Counted from the stretch's first letter, positions 35,096 to 43,527 are shown. The stretch is DNA of 64,000 nt from Hwangdonia seohaensis (GCF_031932625.1 NZ_JAVSCK010000004.1:124001-188000), one strand, 5' to 3'. Program-made: numbers and translations. The notes: generated by a model from the letters alone, not told the origin.

Positions 35096-35172
35096 AAAAT
35101 TAATAAGTCAAACTTTCGGGATAAAAGTTTTGGTATGAAGAGTCATGCTATTCCGAGTAATTATTCATTAAA

Positions 35173-37044
35173 ATGAAAAAAACAAATGTTTTGGGTGTGC
35201 TGTTTTTTGGCGTATCTATGGTTGGTTTTGCACAACAGCAACAAACCGATTCAACAAAAGTAGAACAGCTGAACGAAGTTGTGGTTACCGATTCGCGTTT
35301 TAAACTAAAACGTGAAAACTCGGGAAAAACGGTTATTAAAATTTCAAAAAAAGAACTTGAAAACCATCAAGGGCGCACCATTTCGGAACTTATAAATACC
35401 AAAAGCGGTATTGAAATTAACGGGAGCCGAAGTGTCGCAGGGCAGAATTTGGGTAATTTTATTAGAGGCGGTAACAACAGGCAGGTTTTGGTGCTTATTG
35501 ACGGTATTCAAGTGAATGACCCTTCGATTGTGGCAAACGATTTTGATTTGCGATTGATGGATTTAAACACCGTTGAATCTATCGAAATTATCAAGGGCGC
35601 GGCAAGTACGCTTTACGGTAATGCCGCTGCAACTGCTGTAATTAATATTACCACTAAAAAAGCATCTACAAAACAAATTTCAGGAAGTTTTTTAACCGTA
35701 GTCGGCACCAATCAAACACAAGACGATTTGAACTATAATGGGTCTAGTTTTACCAATAATGTGTCGGTAAACGGTAGCTTAAATAAGTTTACATATTTAG
35801 CTAGTTTTGGGAATAGATATGTTGATGGTTTATCGGCTGCAAAATCTGACAATCCCGAAAAAGATCCGTTTTCAAGATTTAATACTAATGTGAAGTTGGG
35901 TTACGAAATTAACGATGCTGTCGAGGTTAACGCCTTTGCCAGTTACGATAAGTTTAAAACCGATATCGATGGGTTTCCTGCGCCAACGTACAGTTTTGCT
36001 GATACCAACGATAAATATATTTCGGAACAAGCGCGCTTTGGAATTTCTCCAAAGTTTAACTATGAAAACGGAAGCGTTCAAATTAATGCCGCTTTTTCTA
36101 AAATAAACAGAGAAACCATTTCTGAATTTGGGTCGACCAACGAAGCCGAAAGTTTTGTGGTTGATGCCTTTAACAAATATGTGTTTAATGAAACCTTTTA
36201 TACCATAGTTGGTGTGAATTATTCCGATTATAAAAGTGTGTTTACCGACGAGGAAAGCTACACCAATACCGACCCGTATTTGAATGTGGTTTATGTTTCA
36301 GACTTTGGATTGAACATAAATGCGGGAACACGTTTTAATAACCACAGCGAATACGGTTCGCAGCTGGTTTATAGTTTAAATCCGTCGTATAGTATTCCTG
36401 TGAATTCAGGTTATGCTAAAGTTTTTGGTTCCTACGCTACCTCGTTTATTGCGCCAAATTTATCGCAATTATTCGGCTTTTTTGGAGCCAATCCTGATTT
36501 AAAACCCGAGGAAAATGTTACGATTGAAGGTGGTTTGGAATTTTCAAATAAAAACGGGTTTCGAATAAATGGGGTTTACTTTAACAGGAAAGAAGAAAAC
36601 ACCATAATTTATACAACTGGCTATGAAAATGCTACTGAAGATGCGACGGTTCATGGTTTTGAAGTTGAGGCTGAATTGAAAACGATTAAAAATCTAACGT
36701 TTAGCGCGAATTACACATTTACCGAGTTAAAAGATGGCGTGCGTTTGCGTATACCAAAGCATAAAGCCAATACGGGTTTGGGTTATAATTTTTGTAAAAA
36801 CACGTTTGCATCCATAAATTATCAATTTGTTGGAAGCAGAACGGATACAAATTTTTCTACGTTTGCAAATGAAGAATTAGAAGCTTTTTCTTTGATTGAT
36901 TTATATTTTAGTCAGAAAATCATCAAAAATAAAGTGAAGCTTTTTGCAAGTGTAACCAATGTATTTAACGAAGATTATTTTGAAATTTTAGGATACACTA
37001 CAAAAGGTAGAAATGTAAATTTAGGATTGCATATTAATTTGTAA
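35173..37044 (+). CDS. btuB: TonB-dependent outer-membrane receptor for cobalamin, BtuB-like
   Basis: A 623-residue outer-membrane transporter driven by TonB. Signal peptide (VGFAQ, cleavage about residue 21). The TonB box region is near VEQLNEVVVTDSRF. The plug domain contains GRTISELINTKSGIEINGSRS, NFIRGGNNRQVLVLIDGIQVNDPS and VESIEIIKGAASTLYGN. The barrel follows to a C-terminal strand GRNVNLGLHINL. The length is normal for BtuB. The cobalamin riboswitch directly upstream is the strongest evidence that the substrate is vitamin B12 or another corrinoid. It works with the divergent binding protein, permease and ATPase. Confidence 0.93.
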   Translation: MKKTNVLGVLFFGVSMVGFAQQQQTDSTKVEQLNEVVVTDSRFKLKRENSGKTVIKISKKELENHQGRTISELINTKSGIEINGSRSVAGQNLGNFIRGGNNRQVLVLIDGIQVNDPSIVANDFDLRLMDLNTVESIEIIKGAASTLYGNAAATAVINITTKKASTKQISGSFLTVVGTNQTQDDLNYNGSSFTNNVSVNGSLNKFTYLASFGNRYVDGLSAAKSDNPEKDPFSRFNTNVKLGYEINDAVEVNAFASYDKFKTDIDGFPAPTYSFADTNDKYISEQARFGISPKFNYENGSVQINAAFSKINRETISEFGSTNEAESFVVDAFNKYVFNETFYTIVGVNYSDYKSVFTDEESYTNTDPYLNVVYVSDFGLNINAGTRFNNHSEYGSQLVYSLNPSYSIPVNSGYAKVFGSYATSFIAPNLSQLFGFFGANPDLKPEENVTIEGGLEFSNKNGFRINGVYFNRKEENTIIYTTGYENATEDATVHGFEVEAELKTIKNLTFSANYTFTELKDGVRLRIPKHKANTGLGYNFCKNTFASINYQFVGSRTDTNFSTFANEELEAFSLIDLYFSQKIIKNKVKLFASVTNVFNEDYFEILGYTTKGRNVNLGLHINL

Positions 37045-37133
37045 AATTTATCTGCGTCATTCTGAACTTGTTTCAGAATCCCACTCTAATGAGAGCCTGA
37101 AATAAATTCAGGTTGGCGGAAAATAATATTTTC

Positions 37134-37167
37134 AGACCTAACAAGTTTTATAAAACCTGTTAGGTCT
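37134..37167. terminator. Bidirectional terminator between btuB and the PP-loop gene
   Basis: AGACCTAACAAGTTTT (37134-37149) pairs with AAAACCTGTTAGGTCT (37152-37167), one wobble, loop 2 nt, T tract after it. The genes converge. Just upstream (37055-37080) is TCATTCTGAACTTGTTTCAG, another sequence of repeat character. Confidence 0.85.
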
Positions 37168-37170
37168 TTT

Positions 37171-37884
37171 TTATGGAATTAAATCGCAATACCAAACGCC
37201 ATATTTGGTATCTTCACCATACGAGTCGTCAGTTTTTGGCGCATCATATTCGCGATACACTTTTTCTCCAATTTTAAAAGGAATCGGGTTTTTGAAAATG
37301 GGGCCATCAAAACAAAAGGTGTGGAATTCGCCGTTTTCACCACAGGGATCGACCCCTTTTGGTAAATTGTCGATAAAATCTTTGTCTATAACAGTTCCCA
37401 CAAAATCTTCATCAAAATATTTGGAATGTGCACAAACAACAATGGTTTTAAAACCTAAATCTATAAACTCATTTAAGAGTTTTTTGGTGTCTCGTTTCCA
37501 AAGTGGAAATATGGTTTTTATGTTTTGTTTCGCGAGTTGTTTTTCGCGATAGCATTTTAAGTCTTCAAGAAAAATATCGCCAAAAGCGCTGTGTGTAAAT
37601 CCGTCTTTTTTTAATCGTGTTACGGTTTCCAACATTTTTTGCTCATAAACTTCCATACTTGGCTTTTCCGGAAGTTCAATTAAACTGGCCGGAATGTTTA
37701 AAGCAAGGGTTTGGGCAATCAATAATTCTTTCCTTAAACCGTGCATCGATACCCGATTGTAATGGCTGTTTATTGTTGTAATCAATTCATCGACAGCATA
37801 GCGTTTGTCTTGTAATACATGATAAAGTGCTAAGGCAGAATCTTTGCCAGAGCTCCAGTTAAAATAGGTTTTGTGTTTATTCAA
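37171..37884 (-). CDS. PP-loop ATPase, diphthine--ammonia ligase-like
   Basis: A 237-residue cytoplasmic protein of the adenine-nucleotide alpha-hydrolase fold. The PP-loop is FNWSSGKDSALALYHVL (SGKDS at about residues 9-13). GLRKELLIAQTLALNIP and THSAFGDIFLEDLKCYREKQL match the archaeal MJ0570/Dph6 family, which uses ATP to amidate. Bacteria make no diphthamide, so the substrate here is different and unknown. The gene overlaps the stop of the S41 protease gene by 8 nt and lies opposite btuB. A B12-related role has been raised for this family by gene context, but nothing in this sequence proves it. Confidence 0.8.
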   Translation of the reverse strand: MNKHKTYFNWSSGKDSALALYHVLQDKRYAVDELITTINSHYNRVSMHGLRKELLIAQTLALNIPASLIELPEKPSMEVYEQKMLETVTRLKKDGFTHSAFGDIFLEDLKCYREKQLAKQNIKTIFPLWKRDTKKLLNEFIDLGFKTIVVCAHSKYFDEDFVGTVIDKDFIDNLPKGVDPCGENGEFHTFCFDGPIFKNPIPFKIGEKVYREYDAPKTDDSYGEDTKYGVWYCDLIP

Positions 37885-39376
37885 ACAGTATTCTTTTAAT
37901 CAATTCGTCCGGAATCTCTTTATCGGTATACATGTCGTTTGAAAGCGGAAGCAAATCTTTACTGCTGCCCGTAATATCTATCAGGTTTTCACTTTTAGAA
38001 GGTTTGGTTATTGGAAATCTTCCCGAGCCATCAATAATGCTAATGGCTCTTGCCAGTAAAGGTTCGTTTTCATCACCTAAAACGCCTAAATTATGAATGC
38101 TTTCGCCCAAAACATTATTAGGATTTGGAGATAGTCCGTTAAAATAATCGGTTACACCGTTAACATTTAACGATTTAAAAATAAGCGGTTGCATGGCGTA
38201 AGTATGGCTTGGGTTTGCGCCCGAGCGACTAAAGTTTGGGGAATCGTATAAAGTACGGGATGCTTGATATTTTCCTCTTGTGGTCGTGCCAATTTGAACC
38301 ACGTTAATATATGGTGCTAAGCTGTTAATTACCAATTCGCTTGCCGAGGCGCTTGAGTTTGTTGTGAGCACGAAAACTCTTGATAGGTTTAAGCTGTTTA
38401 AGGCTGCACCCTCATTATTATCTACAAATCTGTTTATTAATAATTCTGGGTCTTCGTTCTCAAAAGCCTGCTGGATTTCGGCATTCCATTGTTCGGTGCT
38501 AAAAATTTCGCCCGTAAATTGACCGGTGATCAAGCTGGATAGCAAAATAGCTGTATTTACCGAACCGCCAGGGTTGTACCGCAAATCGAGAACCAATTCG
38601 GTTGCATTTGCACTTTTATATGTGCTAAAAATATCGTTTAATTCGGCATTAAATTGCTCGGTTCCCGTAAAGCCATTGTACATTAAGTAAGCCACTTTGG
38701 TGCCTACCACATCGAAAACCCTACTGAGCAACACGGGGTTTTCGGTGTATTGCGCTTTTGATAGTGCTATGGTTTCTGAGGTGGTGGTTACTGAATCGTC
38801 TGTGGTCTCTGGCGTGCCTTTATCGCTGTAGGTTCCTAAATTAATCGTGTAGTTTTCTGCACCGGTAAGTGTTCTCCAGTTTTCCGTGGTAAGTTGTGTG
38901 TCATTTATGCCATAAAAAATATCGCCCCGTTTAACACCTTGGCTTGAAGCACTTGTGTTGGGTAAAACGTAGCGCACGTAACCGTAAACATCTGTATCGG
39001 TTGAAGAAAAACGGAATATGCCAAACTCCATGCCATTGCTGGTGATGATACCGCTAAAAAGCTGCTCTAAAGCTATGTAATCGTTAACAATCCAACTAAA
39101 ACGGTCAACGGTTTGGCGTTGGTGTATAAGGCTTTCAAACAAATCTTCGGGTGCCGAAAATGTGTTTAGATAGTTGGCATAAGCGCCGTTGGAATCGAAC
39201 CTGTCGTTGGCGAGGTCTGGTACATCGTCTTTATAAAGATAGAAAGCATTCATGCCTTTCCAAACAAAGTCGTTTATCTGGCTGGCTGAAATTTGGTTGT
39301 CGTCGTTATCTTCAAAACAGCTTACCGTGAAAGATGAAACTATAAATAGTACAATTAGGGCTTTTAAATGTCGCAT
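37877..39376 (-). CDS. S41-family (C-terminal processing) peptidase lipoprotein
   Basis: A 499-residue serine protease attached to a membrane by a lipid anchor (signal ending FTVSC, Cys20). An N-terminal helical part leads into a PDZ-like domain (about residues 110-200: EFGIFRFSS, QGVKRGDIFYGIND). The protease domain has ELVLDLRYNPGGSVNTA and the Ser/Lys pair: SSASASE (Ser344) and TTRGKYQ (Lys369), 25 residues apart as in CtpA-type enzymes. It should trim periplasmic proteins from the C-terminus. It is translationally coupled to the PP-loop gene (8-nt overlap). Confidence 0.9.
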   Translation of the reverse strand: MRHLKALIVLFIVSSFTVSCFEDNDDNQISASQINDFVWKGMNAFYLYKDDVPDLANDRFDSNGAYANYLNTFSAPEDLFESLIHQRQTVDRFSWIVNDYIALEQLFSGIITSNGMEFGIFRFSSTDTDVYGYVRYVLPNTSASSQGVKRGDIFYGINDTQLTTENWRTLTGAENYTINLGTYSDKGTPETTDDSVTTTSETIALSKAQYTENPVLLSRVFDVVGTKVAYLMYNGFTGTEQFNAELNDIFSTYKSANATELVLDLRYNPGGSVNTAILLSSLITGQFTGEIFSTEQWNAEIQQAFENEDPELLINRFVDNNEGAALNSLNLSRVFVLTTNSSASASELVINSLAPYINVVQIGTTTRGKYQASRTLYDSPNFSRSGANPSHTYAMQPLIFKSLNVNGVTDYFNGLSPNPNNVLGESIHNLGVLGDENEPLLARAISIIDGSGRFPITKPSKSENLIDITGSSKDLLPLSNDMYTDKEIPDELIKRILFE

Positions 39377-39525
39377 AGCATTATTTAATATAAGTAGTCT
39401 ATAAAACCCTAAATTTACTTACATTATTGTTTAATAAAAAATAATCGCTAAAAATTTCGTTGGCTGCTATGGTGTGGCTTTTGTAAATTGGGATGTAACA
39501 TAGCGTTTTACGGGAACTTAGCTGA

Positions 39526-39635
39526 TGGCCCTGCGTAAGGGATTGCAGTGGAAAGCCCACAGCGAGGTACGAGCGAGGACTTGTAGCGGAAAGCCCGACC
39601 CGACGGTCGCTGAGCGGAGACGAAGCGCAGGGTTA
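39526..39635 (+). ncRNA. GC-rich structured element, copy A (candidate RNA or small mobile repeat)
   Basis: It lies in the 367-bp spacer before ECF module 3, far richer in G+C than its surroundings. The ends TGGCCCTGCG (39526-39535) and CGCAGGGTTA (39626-39635) form a 10-bp closing stem with two G-U wobbles that work only if the plus strand is the RNA. Inside are two copies of G(C/T)AG(T/C)GGAAAGCCC (39545-39558 and 39583-39596) and a doubled AGCGAGG (39561, 39572). An A/T tract follows from 39639. A diverged copy lies on the minus strand at 55074-55160. A short open frame across it is not coding. Function unknown. Confidence 0.6.
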
Positions 39636-39743
39636 CGCCCAAAAAATTTATTTTATTTTATTTGCGATGTAACAAAACAAATAGATGCTCGTCGTAACAT
39701 TAAACAGCCCTAACTAAGCAGTTTTAACTAAACCAAACCACAG

Positions 39744-40253
39744 ATGACTCAAACAGAGTTTTTAAATATTGTAATGCCTTTTAAGGATAAAGTATTTCGA
39801 TTGGCGAAACGGTTGCTTATATCGACCGAGGAGGCCGAGGATGCCACGCAAGAGGTTTTGATGAAGTTGTGGAACAATAAAAAGAAGATTGCCGAGTATA
39901 AAAACGTGGAGGCTTTTTCGATGACGATGACAAAGAATTTTTGTTTTGACAAGTTGAAATCCAAACAGGCACAGAATTTAAAAATTGTGCACAGTAATTA
40001 CGAATCGAAAGAGACGGCGTTACAAAAACAGGTTGAATTAAACGACAGCGTGAATTGGGTGGCGAAGATTATTGAGGATTTGCCCGAACAGCAACGGATG
40101 ATTATTCAGCTGCGAGATATAGAAGAGTACGATTACGATGAGATTGCAAAAATGCTGGATATGAATAATACAGCGGTACGTGTAAACTTATCGAGAGCAA
40201 GAAAAACAATACGAGAAAAATTAACTAATACACATAATTATGGTATTAAATAA
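39744..40253 (+). CDS. RNA polymerase ECF sigma factor (module 3)
   Basis: A 169-residue ECF sigma factor. Region 2: EEAEDATQEVLMKLWNNKKKI and EAFSMTMTKNFCFDKLKSK (about residues 29-72). Region 4: LPEQQRMIIQLRDIEEYDYDEIAKMLDMNNTAVRVNLSRARKTI (about 113-156). It has no extra domain. The 3' end overlaps the next gene by 14 nt, so the sigma factor and its partner are made together. It leads a four-gene operon with two DUF4252 proteins. Confidence 0.92.
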   Translation: MTQTEFLNIVMPFKDKVFRLAKRLLISTEEAEDATQEVLMKLWNNKKKIAEYKNVEAFSMTMTKNFCFDKLKSKQAQNLKIVHSNYESKETALQKQVELNDSVNWVAKIIEDLPEQQRMIIQLRDIEEYDYDEIAKMLDMNNTAVRVNLSRARKTIREKLTNTHNYGIK

Positions 40254-40716
40254 TATAGAAAAATTACTTGAGAAGTACGAAAACGGTGAGACATCGCTAA
40301 AGGAAGAGCAAGTGTTGAAAAACTATTTTACCAGCGACACGGTAGCGCCACATTTGGAAATGTACAAACCCATGTTCGACTATTTTTTGGTAAATCAACA
40401 AGAACAATTTACTAAGGACGTTCCGCTAAAAACTAAAAAAGTATTTAACTACAAGTGGATTTCTGTTGCTGCCGTAGCTGTTCTTATGTTGGGGTTTTAT
40501 TTTGGCAAATCGTTCAATGCGAATGATTTAGGTACTTATGACGACCCGCAATTGGCTTTTAACGAATTTTCGAAATCTATGGAAATGATTTCCCAAAGTT
40601 TTAATAAAGGCACATCGACCGTTGGATATTTAAACGAAGTAAACAAAGGTACTTCAACACTCGGATATCTCAACGAAATTGATAACGCAACAAGTATAAT
40701 CTTTAAGAATAATTAG
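40240..40716 (+). CDS. Putative anti-sigma factor of ECF module 3
   Basis: A 158-residue single-pass membrane protein. The cytoplasmic N-terminal 65 residues (LEKYENGETSLKEEQVLKNYFTS) look like the short anti-sigma domain of Bacteroidota. One helix follows (about residues 70-87: WISVAAVAVLMLGFYFG), then an outer tail. The tail ends in a tandem repeat with the core GTST(V/L)GYLNE(V/I) seen twice and a third, partial copy (ATSI). The 14-nt overlap with the sigma gene fits a tightly coupled sigma/anti-sigma pair. No direct family match recognised. Confidence 0.7.
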   Translation: MVLNNIEKLLEKYENGETSLKEEQVLKNYFTSDTVAPHLEMYKPMFDYFLVNQQEQFTKDVPLKTKKVFNYKWISVAAVAVLMLGFYFGKSFNANDLGTYDDPQLAFNEFSKSMEMISQSFNKGTSTVGYLNEVNKGTSTLGYLNEIDNATSIIFKNN

Positions 40717-40751
40717 AATTAATGAAAAGTAATAACTTAAAAACAAGAACA

Positions 40752-41312
40752 ATGAAAAATAAATTAATAGTATTCGTAATGGCCATTATGTTATTGCCAA
40801 TAACCGGAATGGCACAAAGCAATATTTTTGATAAATATAGCGACAACAACGACGTAACGTATGTAAACATTAAACCAAAAATGTTTCAGATGATTGCTAA
40901 AATGGGCATTAATGTTGAAGATGAAGAGGCAAAAGCCTATATGGATATGGTAAAAAGCATCACGAGTTTTAGAACCATTGTAACCGATAACAAAGCCATA
41001 TCTGCTGATATTGCCAAATGGGTTAAATCGCGCTCTGGTGGTTTGGAAGAATTAATGGAAGTGAAAGACGATGGCACCGAAGTGAAGTTTTATGTAAAGG
41101 AAGGAAAAGATGCCGACCACGTAAAAGAGCTATTGATCTTTGTAAACGGGATTGATAAGGTGATGGACGATAAAATTGAAATTAACGGTAAAGAGCGTAA
41201 AATTGAAACCGTTGTGGTATCGATGACCGGTGATATCGATTTGAATGAAATCTCGAAACTTACCAATAAAATGAATATTCCCGGAGGTAAGCATTTAGAG
41301 AAAAAGAACTAA
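40752..41312 (+). CDS. DUF4252 secreted protein (first paralogue)
   Basis: A 186-residue exported protein with a signal peptide (cleaved after GMAQ, about residue 20). The mature part fits the DUF4252 family: SNIFDKYSDNNDVTYVNIKPKMFQMIAKMG, then SITSFRTIVTDNKA and a C-terminal VVSMTGDIDLNEISKLTNKM. I chose the ATG at 40752 since it starts directly with the signal; an ATG ten codons upstream gives an unusually long polar n-region. Function unknown; it is probably a target or sensor of the sigma module. Its paralogue follows at 41332. Confidence 0.82.
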   Translation: MKNKLIVFVMAIMLLPITGMAQSNIFDKYSDNNDVTYVNIKPKMFQMIAKMGINVEDEEAKAYMDMVKSITSFRTIVTDNKAISADIAKWVKSRSGGLEELMEVKDDGTEVKFYVKEGKDADHVKELLIFVNGIDKVMDDKIEINGKERKIETVVVSMTGDIDLNEISKLTNKMNIPGGKHLEKKN

Positions 41313-41331
41313 TAAAAACAATACATCAATC

Positions 41332-41874
41332 ATGCAACGAACAATCAAACATATCGTATTAGTATTCGGTTTAGCAATAGCTTTTGTAAGCTGTAACGAT
41401 GGTAAAAGTTTACAAATGTATTTTGTAGACAATCAGGAATCGTCAAATTTTATTACACAAGATATACCCATATCGATGGTTAAAATAGACGATTCTAAAT
41501 TTACCGAAGAACAAAAAGAAGCCTACAACTCCGTAAAACGCTTAAACTTTTTAGGCTATAAGGTTGAAGGTACAGAAGCCGAAACTTTTAAAGCGGAATT
41601 GGCAAAAGTGAAGACTATTTTAAGCGATAAAAAGTACCACGATCTTATGGAATTTAGCGATAAAGGAAATAAAATCGTTGTGAAGTACATTGGAACGGAG
41701 GATGAAGCCGATGAGGTTATTATCTTCGGAAGCGCAGATGAATTGGGCTTTGGTATTGTTCGTGTATTGGGCAATAATATGAATCCCGATAAAATGGTAA
41801 CCTTGGTTAGCGCGATGCAAAATGCGAACGTTGATGAAAACCAGGTTCAAGATATTGTGAACTTCTTTAAGTAA
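41332..41874 (+). CDS. DUF4252 lipoprotein (second paralogue)
   Basis: A 180-residue lipoprotein (AIAFVSC, lipid Cys about residue 21) related to the gene before it: both carry a middle strand around FLGYKVEGTEA / SFRTIVTDN, a lysine-rich turn and a final segment ending in LVSAMQNANVDENQVQDIV / LNEISKLTNKM. It lacks an obvious enzyme motif. Nineteen nt separate it from the first paralogue, so the operon sigma/anti-sigma/DUF4252/DUF4252 is continuous and ends in a strong terminator at 41903. Confidence 0.8.
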   Translation: MQRTIKHIVLVFGLAIAFVSCNDGKSLQMYFVDNQESSNFITQDIPISMVKIDDSKFTEEQKEAYNSVKRLNFLGYKVEGTEAETFKAELAKVKTILSDKKYHDLMEFSDKGNKIVVKYIGTEDEADEVIIFGSADELGFGIVRVLGNNMNPDKMVTLVSAMQNANVDENQVQDIVNFFK

Positions 41875-41902
41875 ACTTAGGATTCCTGTTAAAGTGGAAA
41901 AC

Positions 41903-41944
41903 AAAAAAAAAGGCTGTTGAAAATTTTCAACAGCCTTTTTTTAT
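41903..41944. terminator. Bidirectional terminator of ECF module 3 and the purB operon
   Basis: A perfect palindrome centred at 41923/41924: AAAAAGGCTGTTGAAAA followed directly by its complement, with long A and T runs outside. The flanking genes converge. Confidence 0.92.
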
Positions 41945-41960
41945 TTTACAAATGCAAATG

Positions 41961-42137
41961 CTACTTTCTCTTTTTTGAAATTCGGTTTAGGTAAATAATA
42001 TTAATAACAATCGCTAAAAAAATGATAGTAAGTACGGTTAAAACAATAAAATTGTCAAGGATTTCCAAAATTCCGGTAACAAAAATACCACCGGCCATCA
42101 GGCCACTTAGTATTAATGTTTGTTTATCGTTTAGCAT
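41961..42137 (-). CDS. Small membrane protein downstream of purB (58 residues)
   Basis: This 58-residue frame is short enough to be missed by length cut-offs. It runs from ATG at 42137 to TAG at 41961, 13 nt after the purB stop on the same strand. The sequence has a short polar start (MLNDKQTL), one or two adjacent hydrophobic segments (ILSGLMAGGIFVTGILEIL and FIVLTVLTIIFLAIVINIIY), an acidic turn between (EILDN) and a basic end (NRISKKRK), a sound positive-inside pattern. It ends right before the terminator. Function unknown. I did not recognise a family. Confidence 0.6.
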   Translation of the reverse strand: MLNDKQTLILSGLMAGGIFVTGILEILDNFIVLTVLTIIFLAIVINIIYLNRISKKRK

Positions 42138-42150
42138 TGTTTTTTAAGTA

Positions 42151-43494
42151 TTAAATTCCTGTGTAATTACTAGGAGTAATACGTTTTAATTCTTCTTTTA
42201 TTGTGTTTGAGACTTCTAATGTATCAATAAAATTTGAAATAGAGTTTTGGTTTATCGCTTCATTAGTTCTGGTTAAACCTTTTAAAGCTTCATAGGGATT
42301 TGGATAACCCTCGCGACGTAAAATGGTTTGAATAGCCTCGGCTACCACAGCCCAATTGTTTTCTAAATCTTCTGCAAATTTAGATTCATTCAACAGTAAT
42401 TTGTCCAATCCTTTTAAAGTCGATTTAAAACCAATTAAGGTATGTCCAAAGGGAACACCAACATTACGCAAAACGGTGCTATCGGTTAAATCGCGTTGTA
42501 GTCTTGAAATTGGTAATTTAGCCGAAAGATGCTCGAAAATAGCATTGGCAATACCCAAATTGCCTTCGGAATTTTCAAAATCGATAGGGTTAACTTTGTG
42601 CGGCATGGCGCTACTACCAACTTCACCTTTTTTGATTTTCTGTTTAAAATAATCCATCGAAACGTAGGTCCAAATATCGCGGTCCAAATCAATTAAAATG
42701 GTATTGATGCGTTTTAAAGTGTCAAACAAGGCAGCCATGTGGTCGTAATGCTCGATTTGCGTAGTCGGGAACGAGTGTTGCAAACCTAGCTTTTCTTGTA
42801 CAAATTGGCTTCCAAAAGCTTTCCAATCGATGTTTGGATAGGCCACATGATGCGCATTAAAATTACCGGTTGCACCACCAAATTTAGCGGCACTTGGTAT
42901 ATCGTTCAACAAATTAAATTGCTCGTTTAATCGCACCACAAAAACCTCAATTTCTTTACCCAAACGTGTTGGCGAAGCGGGTTGCCCGTGAGTTCTTGCA
43001 AGCATGGGAATGGCAGACCAATCCTCAGACAAACTTTTGAGTTTCTCTAAAACGTTATTGTATTCGGGAACGTATACATCGTTCATCGCTTCCTTGATGC
43101 TTAATGGCACCGCGGTGTTGTTGATGTCTTGCGAGGTTAATCCGAAATGGATAAATTCTTTATGTTGGGATAATCCTAAGGCGTCAAATTTTTCCTTTAT
43201 AAAGTATTCAACCGCTTTAACATCGTGGTTGGTTACACTTTCAATGTTTTTAATGGCTTGAGCATCATCAGCGGAAAAACCTTTGTAAATCGCTCTTAAA
43301 TCTTCAAAAATGGCATTATCAACGCTTTCGAGTTGCGGTAACGGAATTTCGCAAAGTGCGATAAAGTATTCAATTTCAACTAAAACACGGTATTTTATAA
43401 GGGCTTCTTCAGAAAAATAAGGAGCTAATTCGTTTACTTTATTTCGATATCTTCCATCAATTGGAGAAATGGCGTTTAGTGGTGATAATAACAT
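42151..43494 (-). CDS. purB: Adenylosuccinate lyase
   Basis: A 447-residue enzyme of the fumarase/aspartase superfamily. It removes fumarate from adenylosuccinate and from SAICAR in purine synthesis. The superfamily signature SSAMPHKVNP (about residue 285) is intact; its Ser is the catalytic base. The motif TSQDINNTA and ARTHGQPASPTRLGKE supply the His residues of the active site. The N-terminal LSPLNAISPIDGRYRNK is typical of the E. coli-like PurB subgroup. It appears to lead a two-gene operon with the small membrane protein. Confidence 0.96.
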   Translation of the reverse strand: MLLSPLNAISPIDGRYRNKVNELAPYFSEEALIKYRVLVEIEYFIALCEIPLPQLESVDNAIFEDLRAIYKGFSADDAQAIKNIESVTNHDVKAVEYFIKEKFDALGLSQHKEFIHFGLTSQDINNTAVPLSIKEAMNDVYVPEYNNVLEKLKSLSEDWSAIPMLARTHGQPASPTRLGKEIEVFVVRLNEQFNLLNDIPSAAKFGGATGNFNAHHVAYPNIDWKAFGSQFVQEKLGLQHSFPTTQIEHYDHMAALFDTLKRINTILIDLDRDIWTYVSMDYFKQKIKKGEVGSSAMPHKVNPIDFENSEGNLGIANAIFEHLSAKLPISRLQRDLTDSTVLRNVGVPFGHTLIGFKSTLKGLDKLLLNESKFAEDLENNWAVVAEAIQTILRREGYPNPYEALKGLTRTNEAINQNSISNFIDTLEVSNTIKEELKRITPSNYTGI

Positions 43495-43519
43495 GTTTTG
43501 TGTGGTTTTTAAGAAGACG

Positions 43520-43527
43520 CAAAGATA
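43520..43527 (-). promoter_or_regulatory. Predicted -7 element for purB
   Basis: Minus strand TATCTTTG, 26 nt before the ATG at 43494. Two copies of GTTAGAAG lie just upstream of it (about 43538 and 43558). Confidence 0.5.

Noticed and set aside
39525..39713. Open frame of 62 codons through structured element A
   Set aside because: Its sequence follows the stems and repeats of the element and ends in low-complexity A/T; no codon-like pattern.
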